Shown in pieces: positions 21,297-32,800 of a stretch of DNA of 64,000 bases. Source of the DNA: Hymenopellis radicata (lineage: Eukaryota; Basidiomycota; Agaricomycetes; Agaricales; Physalacriaceae); assembly GCA_015501595.1 (NCBI GenBank), contig JADNRX010000015.1, positions 248,001 through 312,000 of the forward strand. The letters are read 5' to 3'. Below the pieces are notes generated by a model. The model worked only from the letters and a program-made list of their open reading frames with translations, did no database searches and was not told the origin of the DNA. A program made the position numbers and the translations under genes. The first letter of the stretch is position 1; the number at the start of each line of letters is the position of its first letter.

Positions 21297-22724
21297 ATGC
21301 AGACCTCTGATGCCGAATCCTTCGTCCAGCGCGTCCCCAACGAGATATTGATTGCAATATTCAAAGCCGGCCTCCAGAATCCGACGTCCAATGCTCCGTT
21401 CCTTCTTGCCTTGTCCAAAGTCTGCAGCAGATGGCGACACATAGCTCTCGCTGCCCCAGAGCTTTGGACCATTGTACAAATAACCAGCACTCATCAGCTG
21501 GAAGTTGCGAAGGTATTCTTAGAACGCTCACGGCACTGTCCCATACACGTACTCCTTACCGCTTCATATGACTTGCTTTTCAAACAAGCCGTGGTCCTTC
21601 TGGACCCGCACCTTCATCGCCTAAAGTCCTTGGAGTTGGACTTGGATAGCGGCAGCAACGCGGACATCTTGGACGAGCTAATCTCCTGCATGGCCCCGAG
21701 CCCTCTCGAGCACTTGCGCATTCACCTATCAACCATGTATACTTCACTACTCGGCAACTTTGCACCCGACCTCAAAATCGCCGAAGCGTTCTTCCCTTCC
21801 CTCCATTCTGTCAATCTTCGCGGCGTTCGTCCCAACTTTTCCGCTCCATTTAAGCATCTATCCTACATTGCTATGCATGCTTTTGCGCCATCCGCGTCGC
21901 AAATGCGCAGCCTTGTCCATGGTTCCCCAGTGTTAACCACCCTTGTTCTTCCCGGCTTTACTCCAGAGTCATTTCACCAATTCCCCGGTGATGATGAGGA
22001 CACGGAGCCTATTACCGCACCGTCACTGCGTTCCTTGGCCTTCAGCTTGAGAGGCTATCACCTACCCGAGGTTTGCAACTGTCCGCTCGCGCTGCTTCAT
22101 GCCCCCAATCTTGAATACCTCGAAGTATCCGGCCTGCTTGACTCTCACAAGGGTCTTCACGGCCTTCTCGACAGGCAGAAGCACACCAAAATTGATGTCC
22201 TCCGTTTGGAGCAGTATTGTGCTTTCTCGGCCGATGCAGGTTTCCCCTCCGTCCCGTCTCTCAAGAGACTGGAGCTCGTCGGCGTACAAGGGCGTTTGGA
22301 ATACATCGCAAGCGGAAACATGGCGTCAAGTCTGTTTCCCTTTCCCAAGCTCTCGTCCGTGTACTTTGTCCCCGACACGATGTGGAAGGAGGAACACTAC
22401 ACGTGGCTGAGGGACTTGGCCCGTGCACGCGCTGATATCGATTCCCCTTTCATCATCGAGACGTCAAGTCTCCCGGAGCAAGAGCAGGACGATACGCTGC
22501 AGAACATTGCGCCGAATGTGGTCAGTCGAATCAGTCCATCCACAGGACTGATGTCCTTTCACGACTTTACTTCGTACGACGATACGGAGAGTGAGGACGG
22601 GGCATATACGGATGACCTCGACTACGTTGATTGGGGGGATGATGATGAATGGGAATTGGATATGTACGATGATGAAGATCCGTTTGAAGACGACGAGGGA
22701 CTCGCCGGTGTCGATTTGGGATAG
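21297..22724 (+). CDS. F-box protein with leucine-rich fold and acidic tail
   Basis: F-box proteins bring substrates to SCF ubiquitin ligases. This single-exon gene encodes 475 residues. The F-box is at residues about 10-60 (VQRVPNEILIAIFKAG, then SKVCSRWRHIALAAPELW). The middle is leucine-rich with LRR-like spacing (PNLEYLEVSG, LRSLAFSLRGYHL). The last 50 residues are very acidic (YDDTESEDGAYTDDLDYVDW). Large families of such F-box proteins are typical of mushroom-forming fungi and evolve quickly. It is related to the F-box gene at 27875 (shared order of F-box, APSLRSLA, PNLEYLEVSG and the acidic end). The substrate is unknown. Confidence 0.88.
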   Translation: MQTSDAESFVQRVPNEILIAIFKAGLQNPTSNAPFLLALSKVCSRWRHIALAAPELWTIVQITSTHQLEVAKVFLERSRHCPIHVLLTASYDLLFKQAVVLLDPHLHRLKSLELDLDSGSNADILDELISCMAPSPLEHLRIHLSTMYTSLLGNFAPDLKIAEAFFPSLHSVNLRGVRPNFSAPFKHLSYIAMHAFAPSASQMRSLVHGSPVLTTLVLPGFTPESFHQFPGDDEDTEPITAPSLRSLAFSLRGYHLPEVCNCPLALLHAPNLEYLEVSGLLDSHKGLHGLLDRQKHTKIDVLRLEQYCAFSADAGFPSVPSLKRLELVGVQGRLEYIASGNMASSLFPFPKLSSVYFVPDTMWKEEHYTWLRDLARARADIDSPFIIETSSLPEQEQDDTLQNIAPNVVSRISPSTGLMSFHDFTSYDDTESEDGAYTDDLDYVDWGDDDEWELDMYDDEDPFEDDEGLAGVDLG

Positions 22725-23089
22725 TTTAGAATGCTTCATGTACTGTATCAATGCAAGTGAGTGCTCGTCCGTGCAAGTATTTTGCGATAACAATCAGAAT
22801 GGGCCTGGAATCAAAACACGCCAAGCGTTGTCCTATCCTCCCAGGCAGCGTACCTTTGCCTAGGAGGATGGCTGTGAACGACTTTGCATACTGCGGATTA
22901 GCCGGCTCGCGTTAACTCACTGGACTGCGGACCGGGATTGATATCTTGCAACGCCAACACGTGACTCTCGTACTCTTTTCGCGTTCGGGAGAACGCATTC
23001 GGATTCTCGACGAATCCGAGCTCTTTATTTAGGGCATCTCTCGCCTGGGAAGATGCCCATCCACCACACGAACGCCTCCTTTCTACATC
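22725..23089. other. Intergenic stretch with a short inverted repeat
   Basis: There is no coding sequence that I can support. It holds the F-box 3' end and the promoter of the RTA1-type gene. A perfect 7-base inverted repeat (CGGATTC at 23000 and GAATCCG at 23012) sits about 75 bp before the start at 23090, followed by a TTTATTT element. It could be a factor-binding site. Confidence 0.4.
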
Positions 23090-24185
23090 ATGTCTGACTC
23101 TACCTTGGGCGGTTATCGCTTTTACAAGTAACTCTTTTGTTTATTGCATCTCAGGATACCGAGAAACTCATTGTCACGACTCCTTGCAGCTACACCCGTC
23201 TGTGGCGGCTGCTGTTATCTTTGCCATCATCTTCTTTGCCTCTGGTGCTGTCCATGGCGTGCAACTATACCGCACCAAGGGCTGGTACTTTTTGGCTATG
23301 CTCATCGGCACCTTCAGTGAGTCGAATTTTCTCGAGTTGTATTGCCATGGATGTTGAGTGTACTACTAGTGGAGAGCATCGGTTATATTGGCAGGATCAT
23401 ATCCCACAACGATACGGAGGCCCTGGGACCATTTATCATGCAACAGATCTTGATCTTGATGGCGCCTGCTCTCTTTGTATGTGTTCACTTGAGACGTGTC
23501 TTCGTCATCGTACTCATACTCTCCACAGGCCGCCAGCATCTACGTCGTCCTCGGACGCATTATCGTCGCCCTCCGCGCCGAAAGACTCTCGCTCGTCCGT
23601 GTCTCAAAGTTGACAAAGATATTCGTCTGTGGCGACCTCTTCAGTTTCATGATCCAAAGTTCCGGTGCGCCACTATTCTCTCCCTTTGATTTCTCCAACA
23701 CACACTCACCTTCTACATCTTCCCAGGTGGCGGTCTCATGGCTATGCGTAACAGTATGGCGAGTCTGGGTCAGAAGATCGTTCTAGTTGGTCTGGCAGCG
23801 CAAATTCTGTGGTTTGGAGGCTTCATGGTTGTATCGGCTGTGTTTCATGTGCGGATGCAAAAGTACAAGGTCCCGGTCGAGCAAGAGAACTGGACTCGGC
23901 TTATGTATGTCTTGTACGCGTCGAGCGGTCTGATCTTGGTTCGCTCTGTGATCCGTATGGTCGAGTTTGGGCAAGGCCATGATGGGTCATTGATATCCAA
24001 CGAAGTGGTATGTTGGTTTCGTGTTGTTCATCTCGCTCTGACTCACTGTGTTGTAGTATCTGTATATATTCGACTCCGTCCTCATGGCGATTGTCGTGTT
24101 ACTGTTCAACGTGTTTCACCCTCCAACATACCTTCGCCAGATGACAAGATATAGCGAGGGTGTTGGTCTTATAGAGCGAGCTTGA
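23090..24185 (+). CDS. RTA1-family seven-helix membrane protein
   Basis: RTA1-like proteins are fungal seven-helix plasma membrane proteins linked to lipid movement and stress or drug tolerance. The rebuilt protein begins MSDSTLGGYRFYK and continues LHPSVAAAVIFAIIFFASGA. Further segments are LAMLIGTFMESIGYIGRII, DTEALGPFIMQQILILMAPA, AASIYVVLGRIIVAL, LFSFMIQSSGGGLMAM, EQENWTRLMYVLYASSGLIL, RSVIRMVEF, and a last helix with NVFHPP. The E(S/A)xGY, QxxLILxAPALFAAxIY, QxxGGG and RxxE(F/Y) motifs are family signatures. Introns near 23129, 23320, 23480, 23665 and 24008 are clear. The first junction (23128) needs one extra G before the donor to keep the frame. Confidence 0.88.
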
Positions 24186-24587
24186 TACTTCATTAGACAG
24201 TCTTTTCTTTCACGTACCGTGGCACTTTTGTAGGTCAAAAGGACTATACGATATTCATAATTTCCCAGCTTGAAGTCTGCAATCTAGCCATGAAGCACAT
24301 ACTGCTGGCAATATTTGAGGAATACTGATCGACCTGGTATAGGTGAAACGGGCACTAATGGATAATCGGTCGACAACTGATCTTAACGTGCCCATAAAAG
24401 TGAAGCAGCAAAGAGTGCAGATACTTTGAAGGATGTTCAGTTAAGAAGCATTCAGAAGCATTAGTATGACTTACATGTACAACACTGATAGAATGAATGG
24501 GAAGTATATAATGATACACGCTAATGCGGAAAGTCAGCGCCACTCCAGCCACTTAAAATTGTCAACACTTACAAAATTACACCAAGG
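24186..24587. other. Convergent 3' intergenic stretch
   Basis: About 400 bases lie between the stops of the RTA1-type gene and MIS12. I find no coding sequence, RNA gene or clear repeat. It is AT-richer than its neighbours and is probably the two 3' untranslated regions. Confidence 0.5.
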
Positions 24588-25535
24588 TCACGACGTGTCC
24601 ATCTGCGAAGAATTGCCCAAGCTCTTCCTCACGCCCTTCGCGAGCTCGAACCCCTTGAGCATCTGCTTGAGCTGCTCCGCCGTTCCAATATCCGATTCTC
24701 TGCTTCTGATCTCACCAATCTCGCTCGCCCCTTCACCCCTCGCAAGAAGCTGTTCCACCGCCCAGCTCAAATATCCCTCTTTGCTCGTTTCCCACTTCTG
24801 CTTGCCTGGGTCAGCCAGCTGAAGCTGAGCAAGCGTCTGGGGAGTCTCTGGATCGAGTTCGGGGAGCTGGGACACGGTGGTGAAAAGGGCTTTGAGGTTC
24901 TTGGGAACGGTCGCGTAGGTTTGAATGGCGGGGGTATCGAGGATCTGCAGGCGTTCGAGGCGTTTGTCGATTATGGCTTTACGCGCTTCGGCGACGCGTA
25001 GTGCTTTGGTGAGGGTGCGCCTTAGAGTGCGTTGCTGCGTAAATAACCGTTGGGTTGGTAGACGTTCATGAACAGAAGTGGCAAGACGCACCTCTTCTAT
25101 TTTGGCTCTGAGCTCTGTCGCTTCGTCCATGAGCTCCTGCTCTCGTTCCGGAGTGACAGTCAGATCCAGGCCTTGTTGGTGTGGAAGGACAATCGGCAGG
25201 TCGAAGGGTACCGCGAAGATATTGCGTAGAGACCATGCCTCTAAGTAATCGAACGCCATGTCCGTGTGGAATTCGAGTAGAGTCTGAAAGGCAACTAAGC
25301 CCTGCTCTACTTCCTGATTACCGTCCCAGTTTTTGCTGCCCGGGCGGTCTACCGCGCGGTCTTCGACCCATTTCTCGAGGAACGCCTCCATGCCATTGAC
25401 TCCATCGTCGATAGAGTCGTTGGCAATGTTGATAATGTCGTCGAGGAGAAGCTGAGGCGAGAATCCGAGTGCCTCTGCGAGCAGTAGAGGTGGAATGGCC
25501 TGGTACGGTTTCGCTGGTGCTGGTGGTTCACTCAT
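24588..25535 (-). CDS. MIS12: MIS12-type kinetochore protein
   Basis: MIS12 is a subunit of the four-part complex that joins inner centromere chromatin to the Ndc80 microtubule binder. The ATG at 25535 (MSEPPAPAKPYQAIPPLL) is preferred over the longer frame from 25652, which overlaps the divergent gene. The Mis12 signature LLAEALGFSPQLLLDDIINI and the following VNGMEAFLEKW are at the N-terminus. The rest is helical with coiled-coil-like stretches (EREQELMDEATELRAKIEE, RRTLTKALRVAEARKAIID). It is about 315 residues in a single exon. It is divergent from the Alba-domain gene, with only 57 bp between the two start codons. Confidence 0.87.
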   Translation of the reverse strand: MSEPPAPAKPYQAIPPLLLAEALGFSPQLLLDDIINIANDSIDDGVNGMEAFLEKWVEDRAVDRPGSKNWDGNQEVEQGLVAFQTLLEFHTDMAFDYLEAWSLRNIFAVPFDLPIVLPHQQGLDLTVTPEREQELMDEATELRAKIEEVRLATSVHERLPTQRLFTQQRTLRRTLTKALRVAEARKAIIDKRLERLQILDTPAIQTYATVPKNLKALFTTVSQLPELDPETPQTLAQLQLADPGKQKWETSKEGYLSWAVEQLLARGEGASEIGEIRSRESDIGTAEQLKQMLKGFELAKGVRKSLGNSSQMDTS

Positions 25536-25592
25536 GAGTTCAGATCTGGCACGCGTCTGATCGGAAGATCTTGCTTGACTCTCGCCACCACA
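25536..25592. promoter_or_regulatory. Very short bidirectional promoter
   Basis: The MIS12 start (25535, minus) and the Alba-protein start (25593, plus) are divided by 57 bases. Core promoter elements of both must lie in this space or inside the neighbouring coding sequence. No clear TATA box is seen. Confidence 0.6.
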
Positions 25593-26326
25593 ATGTCTGA
25601 ACGCGAAATTCGCATAACAAGCAGCGGGAAAATGAAAACCTGGATTTCCCATGCCCTCGACTGTCTAAAGGTCTACATTATCTTCGTTAACCCTCCCGTG
25701 TCCATTCTGACATTGTGGTAAGTAGAAAGACGAAACGAAACCAATCGTGTTCCACACGCTGCCAAACCCGCCGCCTACCAAGCCTGGATCTAAAGCTGTT
25801 TCCCCTACCAACTCAACTATGCTGGTACCACGTCTTGTGTCGGTGGTAGAGATTATCAAACGCGAATATATCAAAACCTTGGAATTGTCTCATTCGACGA
25901 GATTGCTCGGCCTCCATCAGTACAACCAAGTCGGTTCGCTGGAAGAATTGGGACTGGCGCCTGTGGTTGATGAGACCATCGATGAGGGAGAGCAACGTGC
26001 CGAAAATCTCATCAAGGCTCTGGAGGGAAAGAAGTGCGTCCGTTCATTTTTTAGATGGCCAACGCATGTCAGTCAACTTTCCAGTATTAAACACGTCCAA
26101 ACGCCGTATATGAAAATTACACTAAGCCTCGTTGAGCTTCCAGAACTTAAAGATAAGGGTGCAACGTAGGTCTGCGTATCAATTTGTTCGATCGAATAAT
26201 TCATTCTCGTATAGATATCAACCTCCCTTGAAGCGGAAAATGTCCAAATCTGCAAAAGCGCGCGCGAAGAAAAGAGAGAAGAAGGCAGATGGTTCTGCAG
26301 GTGGGCCTTCTGCGGCTGGAAGTTGA
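25593..26326 (+). CDS. Alba-domain nucleic-acid-binding protein
   Basis: Alba folds bind RNA or DNA, and eukaryotic members include the Rpp20/Rpp25 subunits of RNase P and MRP. Joined exons read MSEREIRITSSGKMKTWISH, ALDCLK, KDETKPIVFHTLPNPPP, then VPRLVSVVEIIKREYIKTLE, ENLIKALEGK, a short exon with HVQTPYMKITLSLVELPEL, and GATYQPPLKRKMSKSAKAR. The basic block at the end (KSAKARAKKREKKADG) may be a nuclear signal or RNA contact. Four short introns fit standard borders. I call the domain with fair confidence, but membership in RNase P is only an inference. Confidence 0.75.
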
Positions 26327-26452
26327 CTCTAAAGTGCATATACTCGAAGAGAATGCATAGTGACACGGCCACATGCATGATACAATTCGTACCAGATTTC
26401 CGAGTATAATGGCAGCAATAGTGTACATGTTGGAAAGCAAAAATGTCCGAAA

Positions 26453-27725
26453 TCAAGCCTCTTCCTCGGGATCGCCAATACCACTCGCCAAAATAGCAAA
26501 ATGTGTTTCCATCTCAGGCAAGCAAGGTGAGTCATATATCTTGCACGAACGTGTATTTCCACGCGACTTCTTAAGTTGGAGTCTGCAGGAAGTGTGTGAG
26601 AAAGGGTGCACGAATAGAACGCCCTCGCATACCGGGTTGTTGAAGCATGGGCCATAATATTTCCTCCAATAGGCTTTTTCTCGTTGCTAGCGTAAGGGCC
26701 GGCGGCGGCGTCTGGGCTGGACATAACTTGGTTCGTCACTACCACTGCAATACCGTACTGAACCAGATAAGCGTGATGAAAGCTATGATATTGAAGACAC
26801 CTTACCTCATCGGCAAGTCGCTGTAGTGTCCGCAAGAATTTGCCAAGATGATTTTGGCGCGAGGAGAGCTCACCACGGCCACTATAATCGGTACGATAGA
26901 GAGCGGTACATGAATCGACGATCAGTAGACAAAATCTGGAAATTGAGTTAGATCTATGCGCATATATGCACGGATCTGACACGAACCTTGACTCTGACAT
27001 CAACGCGCTCGCACTCGTCAATAGAGCATTCTGGTGATCAGCATTGTATGCGCGAGCATAGGCCACATTATCCAAGACTTCTTCTCCGTTCAAGCCATAT
27101 CGCTCTGCAACGGCCAGGAGACGAACAGGCCGGAAGGTGCCTTCAGTATCAATGTAGAGGCACTTGCCCTCACCACCACCCATGCTCACAGGCAACTGAC
27201 AGGTGACGGCTAGGGTATGGCATATCTGCGACTTTCCAGTCCTGAACTCGCCAAATAGCTCGGTTATCGCGCCCGTTTCGATGCCGCCTATCTAAAGTCA
27301 GACGTCATTGCACACACGTTTCGAGAGCCTGACCTCCAAGAAGAGCATCAAGTTGCTTCGATCCAGTCGTTATATGTACGAGTTCTGCTCTCCGCGCGTG
27401 GACTTCTGTAGCACTCTGGAATCCGAGCGGCACGATCTTTTGGGCTGCCGTGTTGGTCAGCACGGGCGGTCATTAACAAGATGGGTAACACTGACACACC
27501 TTCTGCCAAGATCTTGTCTGCCTTCTGCTCAGATATGCCCTTGATGATAACAAGGTTCTTCTTGGGGGTAAAGGCGACTGCCTCAACGGTACGCAGCCCA
27601 GCGTCTTCGAGTTTCTTGATGTCGTTGGCGTGGATGCCAGCCTCCTGTAGCTTTCCCACAAGGATAGGACCATTCAACTGGTACTCCTCGCCTTCCTGTT
27701 CCACATCCTGCGAGGCTTGCGACAT
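26453..27725 (-). CDS. RAD51: RAD51 recombinase
   Basis: RAD51 forms filaments on single-stranded DNA and carries out strand exchange in homologous repair. The start at 27725 gives [20 protein letters not shown], followed by the helix-hairpin-helix domain ([32 protein letters not shown]). The ATPase core has [12 protein letters not shown] (Walker A), [32 protein letters not shown] (Walker B) and [19 protein letters not shown] (L2 region), then [17 protein letters not shown]. The C-terminus is [16 protein letters not shown] ... DPEEEA. The Walker A ends in KS instead of the usual KT, and [14 protein letters not shown] differs from the usual LYLRKGRGEQRIC. About six introns, all in frame. Confidence 0.95.
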
Positions 27726-27874
27726 TCAAGGCGACAATGTGCTATGAGCGGTGAACGACAAAGGGAGAGTCAGCAAAGTTCCCACGCGTGAATGGCGTGT
27801 CTTAAGACATCACGGGATCGCAAAGTCACGCGTGACCCGCAGCCTCTTTCTGTTCCACCATCATCTCGTCGTTA

Positions 27875-29307
27875 ATGGATCAGACAGAGGTAGGTTGCTG
27901 CATGATACTATTACATTATAGCCTGATTGAAATCTTACACAGCTGTACAATGCTTCCACCAATGTCTCATCGCCGCCCATCAATGCGCTGCCGCAAGAAC
28001 TATTCTCACACATCCTATACTGTTGCTGTGAAGAAACCTCACCCGGACAGGATCAATACGACCTCCTGTCCTCGATAACGGCTGTTTGTCGTCACTGGAG
28101 GGACGTCGCAATTGCAAGCTCCGAGCTTTGGACCAAGATCGCGTTCGGGCAAGATTCCTACATTCCTCACACCCCCAGGTTCTTAGAGCGCTCGGCTTCG
28201 CGTCTCATCGATGTTCACGTTAGTATCACCCCGTTTTCCTGTTTTGTCCATAGCAACATTTTCGTGGGCGCCATACAGCCTCATCTCGCTCGGTTACGAA
28301 TGCTCAAACTCACGATACGTGACGCACCAAAATTTGGCAGACGCATCGGCTCAGAGAATTATACTTCGATCCTGGAGGCACTCTCGAGTACCCTTCTACC
28401 ACATCTCACGCATCTGCTTGTACATTCGCAGGTTTTCATCCCTTCGAATTCGGCACATGCCTCCATCGAAGCTCCTAGCCTACGGTGGTTAAATGTCCGT
28501 CATCTACCCACCACATCGATCACTGCCCATCCTCAGCTTACAACTTTGATCATTCATGAAGTTTGGCCTACATGGCAGGGGTTGCACGATGTGATCCTGA
28601 CATGCTCGTCACTCGAAACTCTTGTTCTCCCTTCTTTCGATCGGAGTTGGCCCGCACAGGAGGATTACGATCCAAATGATGCGACGTCACGTATTAGTGC
28701 ACCATCGTTGCGCTCCTTGGCCGTCGCCATCACTGAGTGTCGTGACTGCATGTTGTTTCTGCTCGATATGCCCAACCTTGAATATTTGGAAGTTTCCGGG
28801 AACGGATCCATTTCACAGCATTTTACGAGCTTACCCAAACTCACTACTCTTCGACTGAATGACACGTTGGTTGCCGACGAAGAGTCGTTCTTTCGGAGTC
28901 TGTCGCAGTTGCGGCGCCTGGAGCTCATCAATGTTTATCCAGACGCGCAAGTTGTCACCAGCCATCCCCGTGGCACCAAATTTCCTTTTCCTCGCCTATC
29001 CTCTCTGGTGTATGTCTCAAAGAAGGAGACCAATGTTGGTACCCGGGATTGGCTACTGTCTGTTGCTCGATTGGGCGCCGCTCCTTTCACTATTGAGCTT
29101 GGCGGGGCTGCTGTCCAAGTATTGGACTTTACCGAGGAGTATGAAATGGATGCGTTGAGGAAACGCAACATTTCTATTATCAATACCAGTATTCCGAGTG
29201 GGCTCCTGGACGATGAAAAACATTATGCCGATTATGAGCACAACGACTTTGAAGATTATGATCTTTGGCCGGTGGAGGACGAATATGACGATTTCTTCAA
29301 CGGCTGA
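27875..29307 (+). CDS. F-box protein related to the one at 21297
   Basis: A tiny first exon (MDQTE, from 27875) is joined to LYNASTNVSSPPINALPQEL after a 51-nt intron. The F-box follows (FSHILYCCC, then ITAVCRHWRDVAIASSELW). The long leucine-rich part includes LRMLKLTIRD, APSLRWLNVRH, APSLRSLAVAITEC and MPNLEYLEVSGNG. The last 25 residues are acidic (YADYEHNDFEDYDLWPVEDE). The second F-box exon spans about 27948-29307. It shares motif order and its acidic end with the F-box gene 6 kb to the left, so the two are probably paralogues. Its substrate is unknown. Confidence 0.85.
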
Positions 29308-29878
29308 GTATTCTGAACGCTACGCAGTGACTTGGACACTATGTGGCCATGTACGTTCTGGATTCTGACGTTGTATAGTCAGTATGTCTTGATGAATTTT
29401 AGGGACTGTATCTTCTCCATTCAAGCCACACGTGCAGAGTTATGTGTCGGGTTAAGATGACTTCTGCCCGCCGAATCAACGATTGGTGTCTACTTGTTGA
29501 AGAGAGGGACATGTCGGTGCATAATGTATTCTTACACTTACCGGTCAAAAAGTTTCAACCCATTGCTTACGCCACCCTAACTTCAACTTGAAGCTCCTAG
29601 TAGCTCGTGTCAGGTAGGCGTCCGCATGCGAGAAGAACACTCTACAGGCTCAAGGCGCGCGCGCACTGATCGTAATTGGCATCCGCCGTACTACTCTACT
29701 TGCGTGCATACGTGTCCACCGGCGCCACTTACTAGTAAACATGAAGTCGAACAACGTTCAATGTGCTCCAGGGCTCAGACCGCGCTTCTAAGACTCTCAA
29801 TTTGTACATAAACATACTTACCTATTACTCTTGTACATGCTTGTAAGATACTGGCACATTCTAACCCTGCAACCCCAA
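29308..29878. other. Intergenic stretch without a recognised gene
   Basis: About 570 bases lie between two convergent genes. Short frames on both strands show no family, splice pattern or codon bias. No RNA gene was found. Confidence 0.5.
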
Positions 29879-32800
29879 CTAGCTGAAATCCTGTCTTCTG
29901 TCTCTCGCTTTCCTGGTTGCCCTTCTCAGCGTCAAGACCGTATACCGTACTTTATCATACTGTCCGGTTTTCACAATGCTACAAGGAAATATTAAACCGC
30001 AGTTACAACAAGAGCCAACGATAAAAACGAACCTCCCCATATCCAGCAAAAAGGTCGATTTTGCGTCGGCCGAGGCCTTCGAATTGTGTATATTCCCTAA
30101 AATGCTGGGCAGCGCACCCATCACCTCTGTCGGCCACAGCACCGTTGCAGAGCGCAAAATTGAGACCACCGCGCCTGTTTTTTCTTCGTAAAAGTCACCT
30201 ACAAGACCGTCAAGAACGGCGCTAATAAGCGGTAAACCTTCTTTGAGGAATGTCGAGCGGATAACAGCTGTGTAAGGAGAGGTCGTCCCAAATTCGTCAT
30301 ATGCTAATATGTCTCGGAAAAGGTCAAGGGCGACCGCGACGATGCCATTGTACACGACACCAAGGATGGGTATGCAGATCTTGAATGCGAGCTCGAACGT
30401 AGCTGGATGGAAGAAGACGTCTGGTGCATGGTATAATAGCAAACCAGCCAAGTGGACGTAATCCTCGAGAACTACAATAAGGTTAGCGAAAGGACAAACA
30501 CGGTAAAAAAGAACACACTATCGGGAATGGCTGTGGGTAGCTTTGTCTGGAGGATAGTCGCAAGCCGCTGTGTCGACCTCTGATACACATCCAGGAGAGC
30601 CCCACGAACGAACTCGTCCCCGTTGTGGCCGTACTCTTGAACAAGCTTCCCGCAAATCCACAGATAGCTTGAAATTTCACTGGTATCGAAGAGCGCCGCT
30701 AGCCTCCTTACGACCGCCGGGGCAACAGCTCTCCCCGCTCGACCGTAGAATGGTATACCCCATCGTAGGACTCTGTTCGTCCGCTCCGCCACATCGTATT
30801 CATTGCCATATTTCGCGAGGAAACCGTCAAACACTGACCACGTCTGCGTGACCGTGTCCTTACACGCAGAAGGAAGATCTTCGCCAAAACCACGGATAAC
30901 GAACAACATCGCTTCCAGGTTTTCTAGGCTACCTGTGGAAGAATCCTCGTTGGTTGTCAGTCATTTTGCGAAGGTAAATACGTACCACAAACGGAAGCCA
31001 TCTGATCTTTAGTGACCGCCGCTTTATTTGTGACAGCAAGCAATTCAGAGAGAATATCGTCCGAGAATTGGCGGAAGGAAGACGCGGCCGTGTCCATAGG
31101 CATAGCAGATATAACATGCGCAATCGCCTCGTACACCTGTACTTTGTCTTCATGGTGTAATTTGGCGCCTGAGCTTTGCAGGAAGGTATGAAGCGTCGGC
31201 AGGAAGTCCGTCAGATGCTAGTGAAAGGCATTAAAGTAACCGAGCTGAGAGAATAATTTTTTGCCTTACCTTTTTACAATCCTGGCATAAAAACTTGAGT
31301 GCCATACCCGCAGCCGAGCTCACTTCGAGATCCCCGCTATCGAAACCAGCAGAGATATACTGAAGTTGGAACGAGATATAAGTCGGATGGTGACTTATCC
31401 ACTCCGTGTACCTCGAGATGATGAGAAGAGTGGCAAACCGAACCTTGGGATGGTCCGGAAGTGTAGGAATCAAATCCATGATTTTGGGAACAGCGCCTTC
31501 ATCTTCGGGGTTGACCTCAGCTCCCATAGACCGTAGGCCGAACAGCGGCGCCTCAATATCCTGCCAAGTAACATTGGATCCTTGGGACAGTGCGTTCGAA
31601 ATCATGGCATGCGCGGCCAATAGACAAGTATCTGAGCCGAGGACTACGCAGCAGTCCTTTAGGGTATCGCCCATCACATGCCTGAACGCCCGAAAATCGT
31701 CGGCCTCTTGACCAGTTAAAGGACTAGAGTCCGGAGGGAAGTGCAGGTGGTTGATGATGACAGTCATGAGGGATTGATACGCATTTTGGAAAATGGGGGG
31801 CACAGGTTGGTGGGTTTGGAAGTGGTTCGCGAGCTGCATCCAGAATGGGAATGTGATAGGCACGATATCCAGATCATGGTAGGCCGAACATTCTCCAATA
31901 GCCTCTACAATCGGAAAGAATACCTCGGTATGTTGAACAACGAGGGCGCGGTAAGTGTAACCCGCCTCCGAGAAGATGCGGGCGAAGCCTTTGATCTTGT
32001 CGGGATCGCTGCTCTGAGCACTGAGTTGAGGTCGTAAAGCAATCACCCGTGGAACGATGAGCTGTATGACAGGCATGTTATTGTCGACCTCCTGCGTCTC
32101 GTGGATCAAATCACATATGACGTTGGTCGCCGCGTCAAAGAGTTGATCAGATGCGAGAGCATCAAAGGCAAAGGCGAACAACGGTGTCTCCGCAAGCTTG
32201 GATGGACTGACTTCACCCGCGTTCAGCCAGCTGCGTAGACAGTTGAATACCTGCTCCTGTACAGAGGCAGTCACGCCTGTATTGATCGTTAGCGATGGTG
32301 AAGATCAGAGCCGTGGATTTCGACGCGCCTGGAGCCTGGAGGTACATCGCAAGAAGTCCTACGACTTGTTGAGAGTTGGCTGTGAGCAGGGAAGACGATT
32401 TCGTGAAAAGATCATCATCCTTGAATTGTGGATGAGTAAAGGGGAGCGAACTAGGTAGCAACACGCACCGTTAAAGGGTATCTCGTAGCGCTGCTCAACT
32501 CCTCCGGGAGCAGCGTGAGGAATTGCAGTAAGACGGGGACCGTAGTAGGATTCTTTCCAAACGTCTCAACAATCTGTTGGACCGGATTCTGCCACTCGGG
32601 ATACTGCAGCGCAAGTCCAATCAGCGCTAGACATAGTTGTACGATTATCGTTCGCGGTCCTGTCTGATATTGCTGTAGGGCGGTGATCAGGGTGTCCCGT
32701 AGAGAAGGAATATTGGCCACATCCACTTGGGTGAGATCGTACGTGACCTGTGTCGAGAAAGAGCATCAGTGGCTACGCCTTAGTCGGATCTCTGCTCGAT

